Notes: generated from the letters alone by a model not told the origin. DNA of 64,000 nucleotides from Luteococcus sp038433135 (GCF_038433135.1 NZ_JBCDMV010000008.1:1-64000); one strand, 5' to 3'; positions 35,607 through 44,441 are shown, counted from the stretch's first letter. A program made the numbers and translations.

Positions 35607-36479
35607 TCAGGAATCCTGCCAGGTCAACTGGTGGACGCCGACGGGTGCGTTGATCATGACGCGTTGCAGGTGGGCGCCCGGCTGGAGATCGACGATTGTC
35701 GGTTCAGCCCCGCGCGCCTGGGTCAGCCGGTACTGCGCCGTTCGAGGTGGGGTCCCCTCGAAGGTGACCGCCAGGGCCAGCTGGTTCATCACCAGCGGCA
35801 CTCGGCGCACGTGCGAGCTGATCGGGGTTTCCGAGCGCCAGTCCACCCCGTAGCGGATCTGGCGCAGGTCTGCCCGCAGGAGCGGCACGTCCAGCAGGAT
35901 CTCCACCATCAACAGGTCCGCCAACAGGGTCGTCCGGCCGACCCGGCAGCCGTGGTCCGCCATGATTTCGACGGGCTCGGCGCCGGGAGCGGGGCGGCGG
36001 AGCCCGATCGGCATTCGTTCGACCACCGCGTCCTCGCCCCGTTGCAGCTGGAGGGACTCCTCCCGCAAACGTCGCCGGTCGGCCGATACGAGGGCATGGT
36101 CGGTGGTCACCTTCACCGCGACGTGACGGCCCAGATCCAGCCCCCAACCTGCCGCCACCCGTTGTGCCGGGCCGAGATCGTCCACGCCGACGGTCGGGCT
36201 CCACCGGGCATTGAGCTCGCTGGGCAGCGCGCTCACCAGCCGCCCCGGCGGCAGATCCAGCAGCCGCTCCAGGTGGGCCACGGCCAGTTTGGACTTGGGT
36301 CGGGCCGGAACCGAACGGCCGGTGCACCAGTAGCTGAGCGTGGCGGTGGACAGCGGCGTCCCCAACCTGCCGAGCTCCCGGCTGAGCTGGTCAAGGGTGA
36401 AGTCGTGCGCCGCAAGGCTCTCCGACAGCACCTGGGCGAAACTGGTGTGGGTGGTGGGCTGCTGGGGCCGGTCAGTCAT
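35607..36479 (-). CDS. XRE-like protein with uncharacterised C-terminal domain, copy 2
   Basis: 290 residues. The N-terminus has an XRE-type helix-turn-helix (FTLDQLSRELGRLGTPLSTA, then TLSYWCTGRSVP). The C-terminal about 200 residues are beta-rich and share with the upstream neighbour the patterns TFEGTPPRTAQY and HLQRVMINAPVGVHQLTW. It is a divergent tandem duplicate of that gene. The longer open frame upstream is rejected: ATG 36479 begins the conserved region and overlaps the upstream stop by 8 nt, which means coupled translation. Function is unknown; it probably binds DNA. Confidence 0.8.
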   Translation of the reverse strand: MTDRPQQPTTHTSFAQVLSESLAAHDFTLDQLSRELGRLGTPLSTATLSYWCTGRSVPARPKSKLAVAHLERLLDLPPGRLVSALPSELNARWSPTVGVDDLGPAQRVAAGWGLDLGRHVAVKVTTDHALVSADRRRLREESLQLQRGEDAVVERMPIGLRRPAPGAEPVEIMADHGCRVGRTTLLADLLMVEILLDVPLLRADLRQIRYGVDWRSETPISSHVRRVPLVMNQLALAVTFEGTPPRTAQYRLTQARGAEPTIVDLQPGAHLQRVMINAPVGVHQLTWQDS

Positions 36480-37392
36480 CGGCCTCACCGAAGTCCCAGG
36501 TGAGCAGGTGCCACCCCGGCGGTGGGTCGGAGAGACAGACCTGCAGGTGCGGGCCGGAGCGCAGCGCCTGCCGCAATCGATTGTTCTCCTGGTCAGGCGC
36601 GAACTCATAGGGGGTGGTCTCGTAGTGGGCCGTGACCGGCGCCGTGCCCTCGAAGCTGGCCTCCAGCACGACGAAGGGGACGCTGCTGGCCAGGACTCGC
36701 TGCACATCGGCACCCATTCGGGGCTGCGCGAGGGCCCAGTGCACGGTGGAGCTGCGCATGAAGTGGTCTCCCTCGTCCAGCCGGTGCGACAGCAGGAGTT
36801 CCACCAGCAGGATCCCCGAACGGTCCAGATCAACCACCCGCCCCAGCTCACACCCGATCCCCGGTTCGATCAGGGGAAGCTCGGGATCGCCATCGGTGCG
36901 CAGGAAGAGCAGGGCAGTGCGCTCCAACCCGTCGCGGTTGGCGCGGACCAGTTCGTGGGTGGTCTCCACGCGAGTCCGGTCGTCGGCCAGCACCCGCACG
37001 TCATCCTGGACGTAGAGGGTGTCGAAGTCATAGAGCGGGTCGATCCCCATGCTGTCCACCATTGCGCGCGCCCGGTCGGAGAAGGGCAGGGCGTCGATGA
37101 AATCCCACCGACTGAAGGCGTCATGGGGCAGCGCACTGCGCAGATGCCCGACGGGAACCCGCAGGATCTGCTCCAGATTGGCGATCGCCTCCAGGGAGCT
37201 CTCCTTGGTGGGCAAGGACCTGCCCCGCTGCCAGTAGCTGAGGGTGGCCTGCGAGACCGGGGTGCCCTGGGTCTGCAGCTGGGAGGTGATCTGCTCCAGG
37301 GTCAGCGTCTGCCGGGCGATGGCTGCCCCGAGTGCGGCGGAAAATCGCTTGTCGCGCTCATCGGAATCGCTCCTTCGGGGCCGTGCGGGCAT
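36472..37392 (-). CDS. XRE-like protein with uncharacterised C-terminal domain, copy 1
   Basis: 306 residues. After a basic N-terminus (ARPRRSDSDERDKRF) comes an XRE helix-turn-helix (LTLEQITSQLQTQGTPVSQA, then TLSYWQRGRSLP), then a beta-rich region ending HLQVCLSDPPPGWHLLTWDF. A middle segment (DLDRSGILLVELLLSHRL) reads like an AraC- or cupin-type sensing fold, but I cannot assign it. It is first of a two-gene operon of paralogues, with GAGAGGA 7 nt before its ATG. Two homologous regulators in one operon could form a heterodimer. Confidence 0.8.
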   Translation of the reverse strand: MPARPRRSDSDERDKRFSAALGAAIARQTLTLEQITSQLQTQGTPVSQATLSYWQRGRSLPTKESSLEAIANLEQILRVPVGHLRSALPHDAFSRWDFIDALPFSDRARAMVDSMGIDPLYDFDTLYVQDDVRVLADDRTRVETTHELVRANRDGLERTALLFLRTDGDPELPLIEPGIGCELGRVVDLDRSGILLVELLLSHRLDEGDHFMRSSTVHWALAQPRMGADVQRVLASSVPFVVLEASFEGTAPVTAHYETTPYEFAPDQENNRLRQALRSGPHLQVCLSDPPPGWHLLTWDFGEADD

Positions 37393-37455
37393 GACTTCAT
37401 CCTCTCACCGCCCGGCCGCGCAACCTACCGGGCCTTCCGGGCAATGGACCGACGC

Positions 37456-37857
37456 TCAGACCCGCTTGAGCTCGCCGCTGGCGCTGCCCTCGGCGGAGAG
37501 GCTGCCGATGCCCAGCAGGGACAGGAAAGTGGTGGCGGTTCTCACCCTGGTATCGACGACGATCCGGCCCTCGTGGGCGGACACGTCACCCTCGATTCCC
37601 TCGGCGGCCAGCACCGCTCGCGCCGCCGTCACGGCCTCGGCGGTACCGGCCTGGCCGACCAGCCGATAGGCCGCGCCGGCGTCACTTCCGGAACGCGCGG
37701 CCCGAGCCGCAACCACCTCGGCCTGTCGATGCGCCCGCACCTGCGCCGTGCCGTCCACCACGAGCCCGGCCACCAGGAAGACGGCCATCATCACGGCGGT
37801 GGTCAGCACCGAGATGCTGACGCCCCGATCGTCGTGTCGTCGGCGAGTCCTGTCCAT
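37456..37857 (-). CDS. TadE/TadG-like pseudopilin-type membrane protein
   Basis: 133 residues. A charged N-terminus (DRTRRRHDDRGVSISV) is followed by one hydrophobic helix (MMAVFLVAGLVVDGTAQVRA) and an extracellular domain of about 90 residues. This RG-S-x-x-hydrophobic-G-A-Q layout is typical of TadE/TadG proteins of Flp pilus loci. No other tad gene is adjacent, so it is an orphan or belongs to a cluster elsewhere. It precedes the XRE pair on the same strand. Confidence 0.75.
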   Translation of the reverse strand: MDRTRRRHDDRGVSISVLTTAVMMAVFLVAGLVVDGTAQVRAHRQAEVVAARAARSGSDAGAAYRLVGQAGTAEAVTAARAVLAAEGIEGDVSAHEGRIVVDTRVRTATTFLSLLGIGSLSAEGSASGELKRV

Positions 37858-37949
37858 GCGCGGAGTCTGGCAGCGTCCGGTGCGCTATGACGAGTCTCAG
37901 GGGTGTCAGGCGGACCGGCCCTGCGCCTGTGCGTGCGGCCGGCGGCGGC

Positions 37950-37955
37950 TAGGCT
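37950..37955 (+). promoter_or_regulatory. -10 box of pfp
   Basis: TAGGCT gives an expected start about 7 nt downstream and a leader of about 30 nt. The leader contains the Shine-Dalgarno-like GAAAGG at 37975-37980, 11 nt before the ATG, so this gene is leadered, unlike many neighbours. Confidence 0.5.
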
Positions 37956-37991
37956 GAGGGCACAAGTCTTCTACGAAAGGTCTGGACCAAC

Positions 37992-39224
37992 ATGGTCAAG
38001 AAGGTTGCGCTGCTCACCGCGGGCGGTTTCGCCCCGTGTCTGTCGTCTGCCGTCGGCGGTCTCATCGAGCGCTACACCGAGGTTGCCCCCGACGTCGAGA
38101 TCATCGCCTACAAGCACGGCTACCAGGGCCTGCTGAAGGGTGACTACTTCACCGTGACCCCCGCCGTTCGTGAGAACGCCGCCATCCTGCACCAGTACGG
38201 TGGCTCGCCGATCGGCAACTCCCGGGTCAAGCTGACCAATGCCGCGGACCTGGTCAAGCGCGGCCTGGTCAAGGAGGGCGAGGACCCGCTGAAGGTTGCC
38301 GCCGACCGGCTGGTCGCAGACGGCGTCGACGTGCTGCACACGATCGGTGGCGACGACACCAACACCACCGCCGCCGACCTGGCCGCCTTCCTGCACGAGA
38401 ACAATTACGAGCTGACCGTCGTCGGCCTGCCCAAGACCATTGACAACGACGTCATCCCGATCAAGCAGTCGCTGGGTGCCTGGACCGCCGCCGAGCAGGG
38501 CGCCGGCTTCGCCCGCAACATCATCGGCGAGCACAACTCCGGCTCCCGGATGCTGATCGTGCACGAGGTGATGGGGCGTAACTGTGGCTGGCTGACCGCC
38601 GCCACCGCCCAGAAGTACCGCGAGTGGCTCGACTCGGTCGAGACCTGGGTGCCGGAGATCGGCCTGTCCAAGGAAGCCTGGGATGTGCACGCCGTGTACG
38701 TGCCGGAGGCCGAGATCGATCTGACCGCGGAAGCGGAGCGGCTGAACAAGGTGATGGACGAGGTGGGCAATGTGACCATCTTCCTCTCCGAGGGGGCCGG
38801 TCTGGAATCGATCATTGCCGAGATGGAGAAGGCCGGCGAAGAGGTGCCGCGTGACCCCTTCGGCCACGTCAAGCTGGACAAGGTGAACCCCGGCAAGTGG
38901 TTCGGTGACCAGTTCGCCAAGCTGCTCAAGGCCGAGAAGGTCATGGTGCAGAAGTCCGGCTACTACAGCCGCGCCGCCGCCGCCAACGACGCCGATCTGA
39001 CCCTGATCAAGCAGTGCACCGATCTGGCCGTCGATTCCGCCCTGGCTGGCAAGCCCGGCGTGATCGGCCAGGACGAGGAGGCCGGTGACGTGCTGAGCGC
39101 CATCGACTTCAAGCGGATCAAGGGTGGCAAGGCCTTCGACATCACCCAGCCCTGGTTCGTCGAGATGCTGACGACCATCGGTCAGGGCGAGCCCAAGCCG
39201 GTGCAGCACCTGCCCGAGCACTGA
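37992..39224 (+). CDS. pfp: Pyrophosphate--fructose-6-phosphate 1-phosphotransferase
   Basis: A 410-residue cytosolic enzyme that reversibly phosphorylates fructose 6-phosphate with pyrophosphate instead of ATP, saving ATP and allowing gluconeogenic flow. The phosphoryl-donor site reads TIGGDDTNTTA; the GGDD with Asp in the second acidic position is the mark of PPi-dependent enzymes. PKTIDNDVIPIKQSLG and VMGRNCGWLTA are the substrate motifs. The enzyme is a known hallmark of propionibacterial glycolysis, and the length matches. It has a leadered promoter and two downstream hairpins. Confidence 0.95.
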   Translation: MVKKVALLTAGGFAPCLSSAVGGLIERYTEVAPDVEIIAYKHGYQGLLKGDYFTVTPAVRENAAILHQYGGSPIGNSRVKLTNAADLVKRGLVKEGEDPLKVAADRLVADGVDVLHTIGGDDTNTTAADLAAFLHENNYELTVVGLPKTIDNDVIPIKQSLGAWTAAEQGAGFARNIIGEHNSGSRMLIVHEVMGRNCGWLTAATAQKYREWLDSVETWVPEIGLSKEAWDVHAVYVPEAEIDLTAEAERLNKVMDEVGNVTIFLSEGAGLESIIAEMEKAGEEVPRDPFGHVKLDKVNPGKWFGDQFAKLLKAEKVMVQKSGYYSRAAAANDADLTLIKQCTDLAVDSALAGKPGVIGQDEEAGDVLSAIDFKRIKGGKAFDITQPWFVEMLTTIGQGEPKPVQHLPEH

Positions 39225-39226
39225 CA

Positions 39227-39247
39227 TTGGGGGCGTTCCGCCCCCAA
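39227..39247 (+). terminator. First hairpin after pfp
   Basis: TTGGGGGCG (39227-39235) pairs with CGCCCCCAA (39239-39247) around a 3 nt loop, two bases after the pfp stop codon. Confidence 0.8.
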
Positions 39248-39273
39248 CCCCCTGAGTCATGGTGGTGAGAGTG

Positions 39274-39312
39274 CCCGGCTGCCGGTTCTCCGGTGGCCGG
39301 GTTCTCTTTTTT
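39274..39312 (+). terminator. Second, T-tract terminator after pfp
   Basis: CCCGGCTGCCGG pairs with CCGGTGGCCGGG with a two-base mismatch and a TTCT loop, followed by TTCTCTTTTTT, the best U-tract in the window. Confidence 0.85.
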
Positions 39313-39460
39313 CTGGAGTCGCTTCGCTCCGTTCCTGCCTTTTCCGGGCAAGCGCACCGGCTCCTTCGTCGCCTGCTTGCCCGGGAAGCTCACGGTTCGT
39401 TCCTCACCGAATCGGATCGGTACTTGGGGCGGCGTGAGCTGAGCAGGGACGCCAGCACGG

Positions 39461-39482
39461 TGGCCGAACCTGTCGAGGCCCC
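39461..39482. repeat. CCGAGCCTGTCGA-family repeat, left of the YihY gene
   Basis: TGGCCGAACCTGTCGAGGCC plus CC matches the reverse complement of 40674-40695 at 21 of 22 bases by hand alignment. It abuts the stop codon end of the YihY-like gene. Confidence 0.85.
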
Positions 39483-39486
39483 GGAT

Positions 39487-40551
39487 TCAGACCTTGAAGA
39501 TCTTGCGGTGCCGCTTGTGCTCGCTCTCCAGCCGCTTGGCCTCTTCCCGGGCCAGCTTCTCCCGCTGCTTGATCTTCTCGTCGCTCAGCCGGGCGGCCTC
39601 CGCGGCCTCCCAATGGCCGGGAACGGTCATGACGTCGGAGCGACGACGCAGCGGCAGGTCCACTTCCGAGTACTTGCGCGGAATGGCGGGCTGGTAGCTC
39701 GTGGCGATCCACGCCGCCGCGAACAGGATCAGCCGGGCGAACAGGTTGAAGAAGAGCATCACGATGATGATGTTGCCGAAGACCACCGTGGACAGGCTCT
39801 GGCTGAACCAGCCGATCAGTTGGGTGGTGCCGTAGAGCAGCACCGTCATGGCGACGCCGGACATCAGCGAGCCTTTGAGCAGGTCCTTCAGCGGGGCCTG
39901 GTACTGCGGCAGGACGTGGAAGAGGAACCAGAAGAGCAGGGTGGAAAGCACGACGGTCAGGGCCATGGCGCCGAGCTTCAGTCCGGTGGCCACCTGCGAG
40001 GACTGTTCCACGTCGAGCCACACCAGCACCCGATCCGCGAAATTGCCGGCCAGCGTGACGATGGTGAAGGAGACCGCCAGAGCCCCGATCAGCGCCAGGA
40101 AGTAGATCAGGTTCACGAAGCGTTCCGCCAACCAGTTGCGGCCGGGCGGGCTCATGTCGAACTCGGGGCGCCACTGGGCTCGCACGGCGCCGCGCAGGTT
40201 GCCCATCCAACCAGACCCGGAATAGGCGGCCACCGGGACGGCGATCAACAGCACATTGGGCCAGTTGTTCAGGGCCCGGTTGATCTGGTTGATCGCCAGC
40301 TTGCCGCCGGCGATGGCACCCACCTCCTGCACCGCCCGGTTGGTGAGCTTCACCAGCCAGTCGGTGCGGTACACGGTCAGGGTCCAGCCCAGGAAACTGA
40401 AGGCGAACATCAATGCCGGTACCAGGGTCAGCACCGAGAAGTAGGTGATGCCACCGGCCAGCTGGTTGCCCATGCGGTTCTGGAAGCGGTCATTGGCGCG
40501 GATCAGGTGAGCCGACCACGCGGTGCGCTTCAGCCACCTCCACAGCCCCAT
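39487..40551 (-). CDS. YihY/BrkB (UPF0761) family integral membrane protein
   Basis: 354 residues. Six transmembrane helices occupy about 30-290, with the family motif GNQLAGGITYFSVLTLVPAL at the first helix and LAERFVNLIYFLALIGALAV further on. The C-terminus is a charged helical tail (EKIKQREKLAREEAKRLESE). The family was once called ribonuclease BN, but that activity belongs to another protein; the true role is unsettled, perhaps transport. The gene is flanked by inverted copies of a dispersed repeat. Confidence 0.9.
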   Translation of the reverse strand: MGLWRWLKRTAWSAHLIRANDRFQNRMGNQLAGGITYFSVLTLVPALMFAFSFLGWTLTVYRTDWLVKLTNRAVQEVGAIAGGKLAINQINRALNNWPNVLLIAVPVAAYSGSGWMGNLRGAVRAQWRPEFDMSPPGRNWLAERFVNLIYFLALIGALAVSFTIVTLAGNFADRVLVWLDVEQSSQVATGLKLGAMALTVVLSTLLFWFLFHVLPQYQAPLKDLLKGSLMSGVAMTVLLYGTTQLIGWFSQSLSTVVFGNIIIVMLFFNLFARLILFAAAWIATSYQPAIPRKYSEVDLPLRRRSDVMTVPGHWEAAEAARLSDEKIKQREKLAREEAKRLESEHKRHRKIFKV

Positions 40552-40673
40552 CGAGCCCCCTCACGCCGACCAACCGCCCGCACCCTGGCGGGGTTTGCAA
40601 AGACATCGTCCCCACGAGGGTAGCGGGCCCGCGGCGTCGGCTCATCTTCCACGCGCCGACCGAGCCGGAAAGA

Positions 40674-40695
40674 GGGGCCTCGACAGGCTCGGCCA
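40674..40695. repeat. CCGAGCCTGTCGA-family repeat, right of the YihY gene
   Basis: GGGGCCTCGACAGGCTCGGC plus CA is the inverted partner of 39461-39482. It lies in the gap between gcvP and the YihY gene. Confidence 0.85.
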
Positions 40696-40710
40696 TCGTG
40701 GTTGCGTCAC

Positions 40711-40757
40711 CGCGGTTCCCGAGCCTGTCGAACCGCGCTCCCCGAGCCTGTAGAGGG
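40711..40757. repeat. Two further CCGAGCCTGT repeats, one inside a hairpin
   Basis: CCCGAGCCTGTCGAA at 40718-40732 is enclosed by CGCGGTTC (40711-40718) and GAACCGCG (40730-40737), an 8 bp stem. A second copy, CCCGAGCCTGTAGAGGG, follows at 40741-40757. The hairpin may also terminate gcvP on the minus strand. Confidence 0.8.
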
Positions 40758-40785
40758 CTGACCTGGCAGGTTCAGGCGCAGCTTC

Positions 40786-43650
40786 TCAGTCCTGGTAGCT
40801 CTCGATCGGTGGGCAGGAACAGACCAGGTTCCGGTCACCCTGCACCCCGTCGATCCGCGCGACGGCGGGCCAGTACTTGTCCTGCCCGACGCCGGCCAGC
40901 GGCCCGGTGTGCCGTCCGGCGGGATAGCCGGCCACCGTACGGCTGTAGGGGTGGTTCCACTCGTCGGCGGTCACCCGGGCCAGGGTGTGCGGGGCGTTGA
41001 CCAGCGGGTTGTCGGCCAGATCCCACTCCCCCGACTCCACCGTGGCGATCTCGTCGCGGATGGCGATCATCGCGTCGCAGAAGCGATCCAGCTCGTACTT
41101 GCTCTCGCTCTCGGTGGGTTCCACCATCAGGGTGCCGGCCACCGGGAAGCTCATGGTCGGGGCGTGGAAGCCGTAGTCGACCAGGCGCTTGGCCACGTCG
41201 TCGACGCTGATGTGGCTGGTCTTGGTGATCGGCCGCAGGTCAAGGATGCACTCGTGCGCCACCCGGCCGTCGGCCCCGGCGTAGAGCACCGGGAAGTGCC
41301 CCTCCAGGCGCTTGCCGATGTAATTGGCGTTCAGGATGGCAGTGAGGGTGGCCTCGCGCAGCCCCTGGGCACCCATCATGGCGATGTAGGCATAGGAGAT
41401 CGGCATCACGCCGGCCGAGCCCCACGGTGCGGAGGACACCGGACCGATCGAGGTGGCAGGCCCGGCCTCGGCAACCAGGGGATGGTTCGGCAGGAAGGGC
41501 GCTAGGTGCTCCCGAACACCGATCGGGCCGACGCCGGGGCCACCGCCGCCGTGCGGGATGGCGAAGGTCTTGTGCAGGTTGAGGTGGCTGACGTCGCCGC
41601 CGAACTTTCCCGGACGGGCCAGCCCGGTCAACGCATTCATGTTGGCGCCGTCGACGTAGACCTGGCCGCCGGCCTGATGCACCAGTTCTGACAGCTCGGT
41701 GATGGTGTCCTCGTAGACGCCATGGGTGGACGGGTAGGTCACCATGATCGCGGCCAACTCGTCGCGGTGCTTGTCCACCTGGGCCCGCAGGTCAGCCATG
41801 TCGATCGATCCGTCGGCCAGGGCCTTGACCACGACGACCTTCATCCCGGCCATGGCGGCGGAGGCGGCATTGGTGCCGTGCGCCGAGGACGGGATCAAGC
41901 AGACGGTGCGCTGCTCGTCGCCGCGGGACAGGTGGTAACCGCGGATCGCCATCAGTCCGGCATACTCGCCGGCCGCACCGGAATTGGGCTGCAGGCTGAC
42001 GCGGTCGTACCCGGTGATGGTCTCCAGCCAGTGCCCCAGTCGGCCGATCATCTCGGCATAGCCGCGGGCGTCCTCGGCGGGGGCGAAGGGGTGCAGGTTG
42101 GCGAAACCCGGGTAGCTGATCGGCTCCATCTCGGCGACGGCATTGAGTTTCATGGTGCACGAGCCCAGCGGGATCATGCCGCGATCCAGCGCGAAGTCCC
42201 GGTCGCTGAGGGCGCGTAGGTAGCGCAGCATCAGGGTTTCGGAGTGGTAGTTGTTGAAGACCGGGTGCAGCAGGTAGTCCTCGGCGCGCTGGTGACCGGC
42301 CAGGTCCCCCAGCCCCTCCTCGGCCAGCGTCGCCCCGAAGACCTCCGCGACGGCGGTCAGGGTGCCCTCGTCGGTGTCCTCCCCCACGCTGATCCCGACG
42401 TGGTCGGCGTCGACCAGCCGCAGGTGCACCCACTTCTCCCGCGCGGCGGCCACCAGCTCGGTGGCTCGGCCGGGCGTGCTCACGGTGAGGGTGTCGAAGA
42501 AGTGCTCGGTGGCCAGCTCGAAGCCGGCCCGGCGCAGGCCGGCCGCCAGGCTGCGGGCGTTGGCGTGGATGGCGTCGGCGATGCCACGCAGCCCGTGGGG
42601 GCCGTGGTAGACGGCGTACATGCTGGCGGTGACGGCCAGCAGCACCTGGGCGGTGCAGATGTTGCTGGTGGCCTTCTCCCGACGGATGTGCTGCTCGCGG
42701 GTCTGCAGGGCCAGCCGGTAGGCGGTGGTGCCATCGGCATCCACCGAGGCGCCGACCAGCCGGCCGGGCAAGGAGCGTTCCAGCCCGGCGCGCACCGCGA
42801 TGTAACCGGCGTGCGGGCCGCCGTAGAAGAGCGGTACGCCGAAGCGCTGGCTGGAGCCGACGGCCACGTCCGCTCCCCAGTGGCCGGGCGACTCCAGCCG
42901 GGTCAGGGCCAGCAGATCCGCGGCGGCGATCACGGTGACGCCATTCTCGTGCGCCTTGTCGGCGATGGCTGTCAGTTCTTCCGGGGTGCGGATCCGGCCG
43001 CTGGTGCCGGGCACCTGGACGACGACGGCGAAGGCCTCGTGCTGTTGCAGAGCGGCCACCAGGTCGTCGGCCTGTTCCACCTGCCAGCCCAGAGCCGATC
43101 CGCGGGTGCGAACCACCGCCGCCGACTGGGGCAGGAGGTCGGCATCGAGCAGCACCACACCGCCCTTGCGGGAAGCGCGACGAGCCACCCCGATGGCCTC
43201 CGCGACCGCGGTGCCCTCATCCAGAAGCGATGAGCCGGCGATGGCCATTCCGGTGAGATCGCTGATCATGGTCTGGAAGTTGATCAGGGCCTCCAGCCGG
43301 CCCTGGCTGATCTCGGGTTGATAGGGGGTGTAGGCGGTGTACCAGCCCGGATTCTCCAGCACATTGCGCCGGACGACGGGCGGGGTGATGGTGCCGTGGT
43401 AGCCCATGCCGATCATCGCGCGCCGGGGGTTGTTCAGCTCGGACAGGGCCCTGAGTTCGTCGAGCACCGCGCTCTCGGTGTAGGCCGGAGGCAGGTCCAG
43501 CTCCGCGTCGAGCCGGATCCGTTCGGGCAGCGCCTGCGCCAGGTCCTCCAGGTTCTCGAGCCCCAAGGCGGCCAGCATCTGCTGCTGTTCCTCGCCATTC
43601 GGGCCAATGTGCCGGGTGCTGAAGATGTGTGCCGAAGGGTTGGTGACCAT
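40786..43650 (-). CDS. gcvP: Glycine dehydrogenase (decarboxylating), P protein of glycine cleavage
   Basis: A 954-residue PLP enzyme that decarboxylates glycine and transfers aminomethyl to the lipoyl arm of GcvH. It is the fused two-half form: the N-terminal half starts FSTRHIGPNGEEQQQML, and the C-terminal half carries the PLP lysine in HLNLHKTFAIPHGGGGPG. PLGSCTMKLNAVAEMEPISY and PSSAHGTNAASAAMAGMKVV are conserved. Length equals the family norm. gcvH lies 2.7 kb upstream in the same block; gcvT is not in the window. TAGTGT sits 6 nt before the ATG, with GAGGAC between, so the promoter may be leaderless. Confidence 0.97.
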   Translation of the reverse strand: MVTNPSAHIFSTRHIGPNGEEQQQMLAALGLENLEDLAQALPERIRLDAELDLPPAYTESAVLDELRALSELNNPRRAMIGMGYHGTITPPVVRRNVLENPGWYTAYTPYQPEISQGRLEALINFQTMISDLTGMAIAGSSLLDEGTAVAEAIGVARRASRKGGVVLLDADLLPQSAAVVRTRGSALGWQVEQADDLVAALQQHEAFAVVVQVPGTSGRIRTPEELTAIADKAHENGVTVIAAADLLALTRLESPGHWGADVAVGSSQRFGVPLFYGGPHAGYIAVRAGLERSLPGRLVGASVDADGTTAYRLALQTREQHIRREKATSNICTAQVLLAVTASMYAVYHGPHGLRGIADAIHANARSLAAGLRRAGFELATEHFFDTLTVSTPGRATELVAAAREKWVHLRLVDADHVGISVGEDTDEGTLTAVAEVFGATLAEEGLGDLAGHQRAEDYLLHPVFNNYHSETLMLRYLRALSDRDFALDRGMIPLGSCTMKLNAVAEMEPISYPGFANLHPFAPAEDARGYAEMIGRLGHWLETITGYDRVSLQPNSGAAGEYAGLMAIRGYHLSRGDEQRTVCLIPSSAHGTNAASAAMAGMKVVVVKALADGSIDMADLRAQVDKHRDELAAIMVTYPSTHGVYEDTITELSELVHQAGGQVYVDGANMNALTGLARPGKFGGDVSHLNLHKTFAIPHGGGGPGVGPIGVREHLAPFLPNHPLVAEAGPATSIGPVSSAPWGSAGVMPISYAYIAMMGAQGLREATLTAILNANYIGKRLEGHFPVLYAGADGRVAHECILDLRPITKTSHISVDDVAKRLVDYGFHAPTMSFPVAGTLMVEPTESESKYELDRFCDAMIAIRDEIATVESGEWDLADNPLVNAPHTLARVTADEWNHPYSRTVAGYPAGRHTGPLAGVGQDKYWPAVARIDGVQGDRNLVCSCPPIESYQD

Positions 43651-43656
43651 GTCCTC

Positions 43657-43662
43657 ACACTA
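43657..43662 (-). promoter_or_regulatory. Leaderless -10 box of gcvP
   Basis: TAGTGT on the minus strand, 6 nt before the ATG at 43650; an overlapping GAGG may also act as a weak ribosome binding site on a longer transcript. Confidence 0.5.
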
Positions 43663-43711
43663 GCGGCTGCCCCCGGTCACCAACAGGCCGCCCCGGCACC
43701 CGTGCGTAGGC

Positions 43712-44305
43712 TCAGACGGCGCGCAGAACAGGGCGCTGGTGAGGCACTTCATCGGGCGCGGACGCCGACGCGTTCTCTTCGGCCCGCTCGGTGGGCAGCT
43801 CGCTCAGGCTGCCCTCGATGTCTCGCCAGACTCCGCCAAGCGCGATGGCGAACATGCCCTGCCCGCCGCGCAGCAGGTCCACCACCTCGTGGTCGCTGGT
43901 GCACTCGTACACGCTGATCCCGTCGCTCATCAGCGTGACCTGGGTCAGATCCTGTACCCCACGCTGGCGCAGGTGGTCGATGGCGACGCGGATCTGCTGC
44001 AGCGAGATCCCGGCGTCGATCAGGCGCTTGATCACCTTGAGCATCAGGATGTCGCGGAAGGAGTAGAGCCGCTGGGTGCCGGATCCCTCCGCTCCCCGGA
44101 TCTCCGGGGCAACCAGGCCGGTGCGCGCCCAGTAGTCCAACTGGCGGTAGGTGATCCCGGCGGCCTTGCAGGCGACGGGTCCGCGGAAACCGAGATCCTC
44201 CGGCAGGGGCGAGAAATCACCGTCGAAGAGCGCCTCCTGTGCGAACAGGTCATCCTGGCCGAACGCGGCATCCCGCAGCGCCGAACTGTCGTCCGCCTGG
44301 TTCAT
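43712..44305 (-). CDS. MerR-family regulator (Rv1830-like)
   Basis: A 197-residue regulator. After a 40-residue acidic N-terminus, the MerR winged helix reads GPVACKAAGITYRQLDYWAR, TGLVAPEIRGAEGSGTQRLY and SFRDILMLKVIKRLIDAGIS. It lacks metal-binding cysteines. Position between the DUF151 gene and gcvP equals that of Rv1830 in M. tuberculosis. ATG at 44305 is chosen; AAAGGG lies 9 nt upstream. TTGAG-containing repeats at 44422-44441 and 44486-44502 lie in its promoter region and may be its own operators. Confidence 0.9.
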   Translation of the reverse strand: MNQADDSSALRDAAFGQDDLFAQEALFDGDFSPLPEDLGFRGPVACKAAGITYRQLDYWARTGLVAPEIRGAEGSGTQRLYSFRDILMLKVIKRLIDAGISLQQIRVAIDHLRQRGVQDLTQVTLMSDGISVYECTSDHEVVDLLRGGQGMFAIALGGVWRDIEGSLSELPTERAEENASASAPDEVPHQRPVLRAV

Positions 44306-44421
44306 CACGTCCCGCCCTTTCACCACCGACCATGCCGAGCTGCCGACAGCGCTGTAGTTTCACGTCTGTGGCCCCGACGCTAATGCGCCGGGCGGGGGCG
44401 GGGCAACGAACACGCCGAATG

Positions 44422-44441
44422 GTTGAGAGTGGGTTGAGACT
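44422..44441. promoter_or_regulatory. Direct-repeat operator candidate upstream of the MerR gene
   Basis: GTTGAGAGTGGGTTGAGACT holds two GTTGAG copies exactly 11 bp apart, one helical turn. It lies between the MerR start (44305) and the DUF151 stop. Confidence 0.5.

Noticed and set aside
39142..39393. Small minus-strand frame downstream of pfp
   Set aside because: It spans two strong terminators of the opposite strand and has no protein character.
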